From NCBI GenBank assembly GCA_964414595.1, contig CAYPXJ010000019.1, positions 1 through 28,405 on the forward strand: a stretch of 28,405 nt of DNA, in the 5' to 3' direction. Of this stretch, positions 24,224 through 28,405 are shown one piece after another (position 1 is the stretch's first letter; the number at the start of each line of letters is the position of its first letter). The notes below the pieces were generated by a model. That model ran no database searches. It was not told the origin of the DNA and saw only the letters and a list, made by a program, of their open reading frames with translations. The translations under genes and the position numbers were made by a program. The DNA comes from CAYPXJ01 sp964414595 (GTDB lineage: Bacteria > Pseudomonadota > Alphaproteobacteria > Rickettsiales > CAIJLX01).

Positions 24224-24256
24224 TGTCATGAAATTGTCATATTTTGGGCTTAAGCT
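24224..24256 (+). promoter_or_regulatory. Pho box in front of the orphan gene at 24263
   Basis: CTGTCATGAAATTGTCATA (24223-24241) matches the E. coli Pho box at 17 of 19 positions by my count, with two heptamers TGTCATG and TGTCATA four bases apart. At the same nine-base distance used in the other four sites is TAAGCT (24251-24256), a weak -10. If that is the -10, transcription would start at about the ATG at 24263, giving a leaderless mRNA. Confidence 0.6.
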
Positions 24257-24262
24257 TAGAAT

Positions 24263-24691
24263 ATGAAAGATAAAAACCTCCATATACCGCACATAGGAGA
24301 AGAGCAGGCTATTGAGAATATGCCTTCGCTTTGGCAGCGCATGAAGGATGCGTTTATCGCCGGTTACCAAAAAGAAGAGGAACGTCAGCAAAGCTTCGCA
24401 CTCGAACCGGAACCGGAAAAAGAAAAACCGATTCTTGAAAAAATTCTTGCCCCAGAAACACCTGAACCTGCGCCGGAAAATCCGCTTAAAGATGTGCAGA
24501 TGAAAGTGAATACGGATATTGCCGGTGGCGGGGAGCTGAATGTGCAGGATATTGAGGCCGCTCTTGCTGAGTTTAATTTAAAAAGTCTGGAAGGTGTGAC
24601 AACGGACGGTAAAGAATACCAGCAGGGTAACAAAACCACACAAGTCGCACGCTCCGAAAGCCATATCGTCACGCAAACACCCACACGCTAA
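24263..24691 (+). CDS. Orphan protein of unknown function (142 aa)
   Basis: I do not recognise this protein. A basic/aromatic N-terminal stretch (MPSLWQRMKDAFIAGYQKEE, residues 20-39) precedes a Pro/Glu-rich segment of low complexity at about 48-75, then a mixed region with a short glycine patch (IAGGGEL) and a Gln/Thr-rich C-terminus. No signal peptide or membrane segment is seen; it looks largely disordered. The ATG at 24263 has no Shine-Dalgarno; an in-frame ATG at 24320 is an alternative start. A Pho box lies immediately upstream, separating it from the polysaccharide gene. Eno follows with its own predicted promoter. Confidence 0.6.
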   Translation: MKDKNLHIPHIGEEQAIENMPSLWQRMKDAFIAGYQKEEERQQSFALEPEPEKEKPILEKILAPETPEPAPENPLKDVQMKVNTDIAGGGELNVQDIEAALAEFNLKSLEGVTTDGKEYQQGNKTTQVARSESHIVTQTPTR

Positions 24692-24699
24692 ATCTTTCC

Positions 24700-24728
24700 T
24701 TGGTTGAAACGCCAATTTTTGTTATAAG
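24700..24728 (+). promoter_or_regulatory. Predicted eno promoter
   Basis: TTGGTT (24700-24705), 17 bases, TATAAG (24723-24728), in the 63-base gap before eno. The -35 is weak and the -10 is good. Confidence 0.45.
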
Positions 24729-24754
24729 CCACCCGCTTAGAACAGGAGTCACTC

Positions 24755-26029
24755 ATGGCGCATATACGTGAAATTCACGCCCGCGAAATTCTGGATAGTC
24801 GCGGCAATCCTACAGTAGAAGCTGATGTTATTTTGAGCGACGGCGCTTTGGGTCGTGCGGCTGTGCCATCAGGCGCATCAACCGGCTCGCTGGAAGCTAA
24901 CGAATTGCGCGATAAAGATGCGCGCTACCTGGGTAAAGGTGTGCGTAAAGCCGTGGCACATGTCATGGGTGAAGTTGCTGATGCGTTGATAGGTATGGAA
25001 GCCTCAGACCAATCCGTAGTTGATGAAGCCATGATTACGCTGGATGGCACCCCCAATAAATCCAAACTTGGCGCGAACGCCATTCTTGCTGTTTCACTTG
25101 CAGTGGCAAAAGCTGCTGCAAACAGTGCCGGCTTGCCGCTTTACCAATATGTCGGTGGCGTGAGCGCGCATGTGCTGCCGGTGCCGATGATGAATATCAT
25201 CAATGGTGGCGTACACGCCGATAACCCTATCGATATTCAAGAATTTATGATTATGCCGGTAGGCGCTGCGACGATGAGCGATGCGATTCGCATCGGCGCA
25301 GAAGTGTTTCATACGCTGAAGAAATTGCTCTCTGAAGCAGGTCACAGCACGAATGTGGGCGATGAGGGCGGTTTTGCACCGAATCTGAAAACAGCTGAGG
25401 AAGCGCTTTCTTTCATTGAAAAATCCATCACCAAAGCGGGCTATAAATCCGGTAAAGACATCGTGATTGCGCTCGATTGTGCGTCCTCCGAATTTTTCGA
25501 GAAGGGCAAATATAAAGTCGAAGGCAAGCAGCTCGACGCGGAGGGTATCGTGAAATATTACGAAAAACTCTGCGATAAATTCCCCATCGTCTCTATTGAA
25601 GATGCCATGGCGGAACAAGATCATGCCGGTTGGAAAGCTGTAACGCAGGCGCTGGGTAAAAAAATCCAACTCGTCGGTGATGATTTATTCGTGACGAATC
25701 CTGCCGTGCTTGCCAAAGGCATTAAAGCGGGTATGGCGAACGCCTTGCTAGTCAAACCCAATCAAATCGGCACACTCACCGAAACGCTTCAAGCGGTACA
25801 AATGGCAGCAAAGGCGGGTTATGCGTCTGTACTTTCGCATCGCTCCGGCGAAACGGAAGATACGACCATTGCGCATCTGGCTGTGGCCACGAATTGCGGC
25901 CAAATTAAAACCGGTTCGCTCTGCCGCGCGGACCGCACCGCGAAATATAACGAACTTATCCGTATTGAAGAAAATTTGGCGGGTAAGGGCGTGTATGCTG
26001 GCAAAGCGGCTCTCAAATATTTGGCCTAA
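24755..26029 (+). CDS. eno: Enolase
   Basis: Enolase interconverts 2-phosphoglycerate and phosphoenolpyruvate. The 424-residue product is full length: AREILDSRGNPTVEADVILS at the N-terminus, the mobile loop SGASTGS, PVPMMNIINGGVHADN, the metal/acid segment NVGDEGGFAPN, QLVGDDLFVTN with a metal-binding aspartate, and the signature LLVKPNQIGTLTE and SHRSGETEDTTIAHLAV. AGGAG lies upstream of the ATG. It is followed after 55 bases by ftsB, a common neighbour across proteobacteria. Confidence 0.97.
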   Translation: MAHIREIHAREILDSRGNPTVEADVILSDGALGRAAVPSGASTGSLEANELRDKDARYLGKGVRKAVAHVMGEVADALIGMEASDQSVVDEAMITLDGTPNKSKLGANAILAVSLAVAKAAANSAGLPLYQYVGGVSAHVLPVPMMNIINGGVHADNPIDIQEFMIMPVGAATMSDAIRIGAEVFHTLKKLLSEAGHSTNVGDEGGFAPNLKTAEEALSFIEKSITKAGYKSGKDIVIALDCASSEFFEKGKYKVEGKQLDAEGIVKYYEKLCDKFPIVSIEDAMAEQDHAGWKAVTQALGKKIQLVGDDLFVTNPAVLAKGIKAGMANALLVKPNQIGTLTETLQAVQMAAKAGYASVLSHRSGETEDTTIAHLAVATNCGQIKTGSLCRADRTAKYNELIRIEENLAGKGVYAGKAALKYLA

Positions 26030-26084
26030 GCCTCTCGACGCAGAACCAAAAATCCTGTATAGATAACGGTGAGGAGTTCGCACC

Positions 26085-26408
26085 GTGTATATCGTTATTA
26101 ATAACAAGCCCATCAATTTGGCGCGCGTTGTGCCGAATTTTCTTATGGTGCTGATATTGGTGTATTTCGGTTTCCATGTGCTCACGGGGCAAAAAGGCCT
26201 GTTCACCTATTTTCAATTAAAGCAGGAACTCACCGCCGCGCAGGAAGAATTGGATGAAGTGAAAATGCAGCGGCTTAATCTGGAGCATCGTGTGTCTCTG
26301 GTGAAAGAAAAAACGTTGGACCAAGATATGCTTGATGAGCAGGCGCGCCGCCAGCTCGGCTATATCGGCCCGAACGAACAGGTCATTTTTCTGAAAGATA
26401 AAAAATAA
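26085..26408 (+). CDS. ftsB: Septum formation initiator (FtsB/DivIC family)
   Basis: A small bitopic division protein. A short cytoplasmic N-terminus leads to one transmembrane helix at about residues 14-33, then a coiled coil at about 43-78 rich in Glu/Leu, and a C-terminal patch LDEQARRQLGYIGPNEQVIF that is typical of FtsB/DivIC and contacts FtsL/FtsQ in E. coli. The GTG start at 26085 has GAGGAG upstream. Location after eno supports the call. The queF start codon follows the stop with no gap. Confidence 0.88.
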   Translation: MYIVINNKPINLARVVPNFLMVLILVYFGFHVLTGQKGLFTYFQLKQELTAAQEELDEVKMQRLNLEHRVSLVKEKTLDQDMLDEQARRQLGYIGPNEQVIFLKDKK

Positions 26409-26861
26409 GTGTATCAGGATTTGAAACAGCTCGGCAAAGGTTCGCATGTTGCAGCCTCGCCGGAAAAAGCGGTGCTGGAAAAAGTGCCGAACCCGCATCC
26501 GGGTGTGAATTATACCGTGCGCTTTAGTTGCCCGGAATTTACCTCGCTCTGCCCGGTGACAGGTCAGCCGGATTTCGCGCATCTGGTAATCGATTATCTG
26601 CCGGGAAAATTTATTTTAGAAAGCAAATCACTGAAATTATTTTTGTTTAGCTTTCGTAATCATGCTGCCTTTCATGAAGATTGCACGGTCGGCATCGCCA
26701 AACGTATTGAAAAAGAAATTAAACCGAAATGGCTGCGCATCGGCGGCTATTGGTATCCGCGCGGCGGCATTCCGATTGATGTATTTTTTGAAACCGGCAA
26801 AAAACCCGCGTCGCTTTGGGTACCGGAGCAGGGCGTAGCGAATTATAAGGGCAGGGGATAA
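26409..26861 (+). CDS. queF: NADPH-dependent 7-cyano-7-deazaguanine reductase, short type
   Basis: QueF reduces the nitrile of preQ0 to preQ1 in queuosine tRNA modification. The short (unimodular) form of 150 residues has the catalytic Cys48 in FTSLCPVTGQPDF, with Asp55, and the family's ESKSLKLFLFSFRNHAAFHE block at 71-90 that binds the substrate and NADPH. The GTG start follows the ftsB stop directly with no clear Shine-Dalgarno, so it is probably translationally coupled. Other queuosine genes are not nearby. Confidence 0.95.
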   Translation: MYQDLKQLGKGSHVAASPEKAVLEKVPNPHPGVNYTVRFSCPEFTSLCPVTGQPDFAHLVIDYLPGKFILESKSLKLFLFSFRNHAAFHEDCTVGIAKRIEKEIKPKWLRIGGYWYPRGGIPIDVFFETGKKPASLWVPEQGVANYKGRG

Positions 26862-26868
26862 AAGCGAA

Positions 26869-26892
26869 AGCCCAGTGATTTCTCACCGGGCT
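26869..26892 (-). terminator. Intrinsic terminator of the orphan gene at 26902
   Basis: A 10-bp stem (AGCCC-A-GTGA against TCAC-C-GGGCT on the plus strand) with a four-base loop. Read on the minus strand the mismatch becomes a G-U pair, and the stem is followed by TTTCGCTTTT, so it works best for the minus-strand gene. It is closely similar to the hairpin at 27844-27872. It may also insulate queF. Confidence 0.85.
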
Positions 26893-26901
26893 CTCTAAGT
26901 T

Positions 26902-27204
26902 TTACTTACCGTTTCTTAGCACAAGAATTAAGTACTCTAGTGCTTTTTCGTCCAACTCATCTTCAGGATCTTCCTCTTCCTCAAACAATTCGTTGATAAG
27001 AGGATCAACCTTGAGAAAGATGGACGGCATTCTACAGACCCTAATGGATAGAATATTGACTCTTCGTATCCTAGGCTTAACAACTTTCGAGTTTTCCCCA
27101 TTTTGGGAAACATCTCGCTTTTTGTTAACTGCGACCTTCTTTGGACCTTTCCAATTCTTTGGTGTCTTTAACACCGTACGCGTGGCCTTCTTCTTCGCGG
27201 CCAT
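26902..27204 (-). CDS. Orphan charged protein of unknown function (100 aa)
   Basis: I do not recognise this protein. The ATG at 27204 has AGGAG seven bases upstream. The product is strikingly bipolar. Residues 1-50 are very basic (lysine-rich, with AAKKKATRTVLKTPKNWKGP at the start), and a middle segment has RIRRVNILSIRVCRMPSIF. Residues 73-88 are a run of Glu and Asp, before a hydrophobic C-terminus (ALEYLILVLRNGK). A nucleic-acid-binding N-terminus is conceivable but not shown. It is the last of three tandem minus-strand units, each with its own Pho-box-like promoter, two-hairpin leader and terminator. Confidence 0.65.
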   Translation of the reverse strand: MAAKKKATRTVLKTPKNWKGPKKVAVNKKRDVSQNGENSKVVKPRIRRVNILSIRVCRMPSIFLKVDPLINELFEEEEDPEDELDEKALEYLILVLRNGK

Positions 27205-27211
27205 TGGCGAT

Positions 27212-27274
27212 CTCCTGTTCTGATAGCTAGAACAATATATCTGTCACTCCACATCCAAATGGAATGAAACAGAT
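27212..27274 (-). promoter_or_regulatory. Two-hairpin 5' leader of the orphan gene at 26902
   Basis: On the minus strand ATCTGT, a TT bulge and CATTCC pair with GGAGTG and ACAGAT around a 10-base loop (27274-27239). A second hairpin TGTTCT/AGAACA (27234-27216) follows, directly continued by the Shine-Dalgarno AGGAG (27216-27212). The sequence is unlike the leaders at 27727 and 28254, but the order is the same: outer stem, 5' TT bulge, inner stem, second hairpin, Shine-Dalgarno. Confidence 0.55.
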
Positions 27275-27288
27275 GACGAACTATATTC

Positions 27289-27321
27289 AGGATAGACAAG
27301 AATTATTGCAGAATGATGACA
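27289..27321 (-). promoter_or_regulatory. Pho-box-like promoter of the orphan gene at 26902
   Basis: On the minus strand TGTCATC, ATTC, TGCAATA, nine bases, TATCCT as -10. The T run of the upstream unit's terminator (27330-27356) runs into the first heptamer. Confidence 0.55.
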
Positions 27322-27329
27322 AAAACAAA

Positions 27330-27356
27330 CCCGCCGTTCCTTACCGGAACGACGGG
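27330..27356 (-). terminator. Intrinsic terminator of the orphan gene at 27364
   Basis: An 11-bp stem with a five-base loop. On the plus strand it has one C/A mismatch, which is a G-U pair in the minus-strand transcript. The minus-strand tail is TTTGTTTTTG. It lies eight bases after the stop codon. Confidence 0.88.
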
Positions 27357-27363
27357 CTGTTTG

Positions 27364-27717
27364 TTAATGGTCATGATGCCCGTTTAAAGCACCAATGTAG
27401 ACTCTCTTGCAGCCTCGCAGTTTGCCATCGGCTAGTTGCAAATAAGTCTCCGCATCTAGTCTCAGGCGAAAATCGTAACATACGACTTTGCCTCGGCTCA
27501 CCGTTTGCGTACCAATCCGATTGGATCGGCGCCGCGTGTTTTTCAACACAACTTGAACCTGGGCGTGATTGCGGATGTGGCGATGTGTAGGAACATCCAC
27601 ACACAACAAGCAATCATTCGCACGCCGCTTCACTACTAGGTCAAGCGGTTCTTGCTCTACCGGTCCTACGTAACAATATACGCGGATCCGAAAGCCACTA
27701 AGTCGGACTGACTTCAT
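27364..27717 (-). CDS. Orphan basic protein of unknown function (117 aa)
   Basis: I do not recognise this protein. The ATG at 27717 has AGGAG nine bases upstream. The product is arginine-, valine- and cysteine-rich (six cysteines), with many alternating hydrophobic and charged residues that suggest a beta-rich fold (for example IRVYCYVGPVEQEPLDLVVK and KVVCYDFRLRLDAETYLQL). The C-terminus is NGHHDH. No signal peptide or membrane segment is seen. Although its leader is nearly the same as that of the next gene (27881-28246), I see no similarity between the two proteins. Confidence 0.65.
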   Translation of the reverse strand: MKSVRLSGFRIRVYCYVGPVEQEPLDLVVKRRANDCLLCVDVPTHRHIRNHAQVQVVLKNTRRRSNRIGTQTVSRGKVVCYDFRLRLDAETYLQLADGKLRGCKRVYIGALNGHHDH

Positions 27718-27726
27718 GGCAAAATA

Positions 27727-27799
27727 CTCCTAAGCCCATCCAGGGCTATTACTACTGGTCCACAACGTACTCCGTTATGTGATAAGCCAGTAAAGTAAT
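27727..27799 (-). promoter_or_regulatory. Structured two-hairpin 5' leader RNA, copy 1
   Basis: On the minus strand ATTAC (27799-27795), a TT bulge and TACTGG pair with CCAGTA and GTAAT (27758-27748). The enclosed region forms an apical stem CATAACG/CGTTGTG with loop GAGTA. A second hairpin AGCCC-TGGAT-GGGCT (27747-27733) follows, and then, one base later, the Shine-Dalgarno AGGAG (27731-27727). Compared with copy 2 at 28254, an A-T pair is replaced by G-C in the inner stem and a C-G by T-A in the second hairpin, so pairing is kept while sequence changes. This suggests a cis-acting RNA controlling translation; the signal is unknown. Confidence 0.7.
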
Positions 27800-27806
27800 C
27801 CTCTTC

Positions 27807-27839
27807 AGAATAGCGGGGAAATATTACAGGATTATGACA
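27807..27839 (-). promoter_or_regulatory. Pho-box-like promoter of the orphan gene at 27364
   Basis: On the minus strand TGTCATA, ATCC, TGTAATA, nine bases, TATTCT as -10. It matches the E. coli Pho box at about 15 of 19 positions. The terminator of the preceding unit ends four bases before the first heptamer. Confidence 0.6.
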
Positions 27840-27843
27840 AACG

Positions 27844-27872
27844 AAAGCCCGGTGATGTTCTCACCGGGCTTT
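27844..27872 (-). terminator. Intrinsic terminator of the orphan gene at 27881
   Basis: A perfect 12-bp stem (AAAGCCCGGTGA and its complement) with a five-base loop, eight bases after the stop. On the minus strand it is followed by CGTTTG. It is closely similar to the hairpin at 26869-26892. Confidence 0.88.
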
Positions 27873-27880
27873 CTGGCCCC

Positions 27881-28246
27881 TTACGAAGTAGAGGCTTCTT
27901 GTGGTTGCGTTGCGGCTGCCTTCTTTGCCTTAAGAAGGAAATTCAGCTTGTACATTTTGCTGTCAATGACGACAGGCAAAGCACGAACAATCTCTGTAGT
28001 GAGATCCAGCTCGAAATAAAGCCGTTCTCGACTAGGCACTGGATGCCGCCCAATTTTGCGGGGCATTTCCGTGCCATTATAAAAACACACCCACACCTTC
28101 ATTTCGTTTTGCCCATTATTGGGCGTAACGTGAATGGTAGGTTCGGAACCATCCCGCGTCTCCATCTCCAACGCAAGAAGGTTTCCTGTGAGAGGTGGGA
28201 CAACAACACCCACCGAAAACTTGCAAAACGTAAGGTACGTTTGCAT
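27881..28246 (-). CDS. Orphan protein of unknown function (121 aa)
   Basis: I do not recognise this protein. The ATG at 28246 has AGGAG seven bases upstream. The sequence alternates hydrophobic and polar residues (TIHVTPNNGQNEMKVWVCFY; RLYFELDLTTEIVRALPVVI), consistent with a beta-sandwich-like small domain. It ends in a low-complexity Lys/Ala/Gln/Ser tail (KAKKAAATQPQEAS). There is no signal peptide or membrane helix. It is the first gene of the tandem minus-strand run seen in the window; further units may lie beyond 28405. Confidence 0.65.
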   Translation of the reverse strand: MQTYLTFCKFSVGVVVPPLTGNLLALEMETRDGSEPTIHVTPNNGQNEMKVWVCFYNGTEMPRKIGRHPVPSRERLYFELDLTTEIVRALPVVIDSKMYKLNFLLKAKKAAATQPQEASTS

Positions 28247-28253
28247 GTGAGGA

Positions 28254-28329
28254 CTCCTATAGCCTATCCAAGGCTAATTACTGCTGATCCACAACGTACT
28301 CCGTTATGTAATAAACCAGCAAAAGTAAT
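28254..28329 (-). promoter_or_regulatory. Structured two-hairpin 5' leader RNA, copy 2
   Basis: The fold is the same as copy 1. On the minus strand ATTAC, a TTT bulge and TGCTGG pair with TCAGCA and GTAAT. The apical stem CATAACG/CGTTGTG and its loop GAGTA are unchanged. The second hairpin is AGCCT-TGGAT-AGGCT (28275-28261), followed by AGGAG (28258-28254). Substitutions relative to copy 1 fall as paired changes in both stems. Confidence 0.7.
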
Positions 28330-28336
28330 CCTCTTC

Positions 28337-28369
28337 AGAATAGCGTGGAAATATTACAAAATGATGACA
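28337..28369 (-). promoter_or_regulatory. Pho-box-like promoter of the orphan gene at 27881
   Basis: On the minus strand TGTCATC, ATTT, TGTAATA, nine bases, TATTCT as -10. Confidence 0.6.
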
Positions 28370-28405
28370 GCGCTTAGGATAAAACGCTGTAGAGGTCGTC
28401 CTTGA

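Larger units (their letters stand above)
27727..27839 (-). repeat. Promoter-leader repeat, copy 1
   Basis: This segment, from the Shine-Dalgarno back to the first heptamer, is about 88% identical by my count to 28254-28369 (roughly 11 substitutions and three single-base gaps). The downstream coding sequences are not similar. Confidence 0.9.
28254..28369 (-). repeat. Promoter-leader repeat, copy 2
   Basis: Partner of 27727-27839, in direct orientation. A shorter, more diverged match to the promoter half is at 27289-27321, and another, on the plus strand, at 230-262. Confidence 0.9.

Noticed and set aside
28367..28405. Inverted repeat ACAGCG/CGCTGT and an open minus-strand frame at the window end, as terminator and 3' end of a further unit
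   Set aside because: There is no T run after the stem, the repeat overlaps the Pho-box-like heptamer, and only about ten codons are visible, so neither a terminator nor a gene can be supported.
27899..28405. Long plus-strand open frame reaching the end of the window
   Set aside because: It lies antisense to the 27881-28246 gene and across its leader and promoter, with no ribosome binding site; it is best explained as a shadow frame.
26862..28405. CRISPR array or integron cassette array as explanation of the repeats
   Set aside because: The repeats are about 115 bp, differ by about 12%, and are separated by full genes with their own terminators; no short regular spacers, attC-like sites or integrase are visible.

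Overview
This window reads as chromosome of a flagellated Gram-negative alphaproteobacterium. The indicators are the cell-cycle regulator CtrA divergent from fliI-fliJ, the DnaA regulator HdaA next to a PerM-type protein and purMN, a kdsD-lptC-lptA-lptB-rpoN-hpf run, and sites matching the CtrA consensus TTAA-N7-TTAA. I cannot assign a genus. The sequence is scaffolded: a 10-N gap at 4220-4229 interrupts one gene and is probably an unmerged contig overlap.

Layout. 1-215: 3' end of ndk. 230-788: a small orphan gene with its own promoter, leader and terminator, lying between ndk and purN. 787-2413 (minus): purM-purN. 2440-5276 (plus): DUF2066 protein, AI-2E/PerM membrane protein, hdaA. 5273-6666 (minus): sixA-type phosphatase and ctrA. 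6875-8619 (plus): fliI-fliJ. 8621-9691 (minus): exported alpha/beta hydrolase. 9833-16851 (plus): kdsD, lptC, lptA, lptB, rpoN, hpf, rapZ, cobA (LPS precursor synthesis and export, sigma-54, ribosome hibernation, RapZ, SUMT). 16861-19339 (minus): mnmC and an exported intradiol-dioxygenase-fold protein. 19411-24216 (plus): cutA, guaA, a WecA/MraY-type sugar-phosphate transferase and a CapD/WbpM-type epimerase/dehydratase. 24263-26861 (plus): orphan gene, eno, ftsB, queF. 26862-28405 (minus): a tandem run of three orphan small genes.

The most unusual content is at the two ends. Four unrelated small orphan genes (338-754 plus; 26902-27204, 27364-27717 and 27881-28246 minus) share one architecture: two Pho-box-like heptamers (TGTMATA type) 4 bp apart, exactly 9 bp, a TATTCT-type -10, a short 5' leader folding as two successive hairpins with the second abutting the Shine-Dalgarno, the ORF, then an intrinsic terminator. 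Two leaders are about 88% identical and their differences fall as compensatory base-pair changes, which suggests a structured cis-acting RNA. In the tandem run each terminator abuts the next promoter. A fifth Pho-box-like site, the closest to the E. coli consensus, lies directly in front of another orphan gene (24263-24691) with almost no leader.

Two exact CtrA boxes (6757-6771 and 9734-9748) lie in divergent intergenic regions. They link CtrA to its own gene or fliI, and to the kdsD-lpt LPS block or the exported hydrolase. All assignments come from reading motifs and translations by eye; no database search was run.
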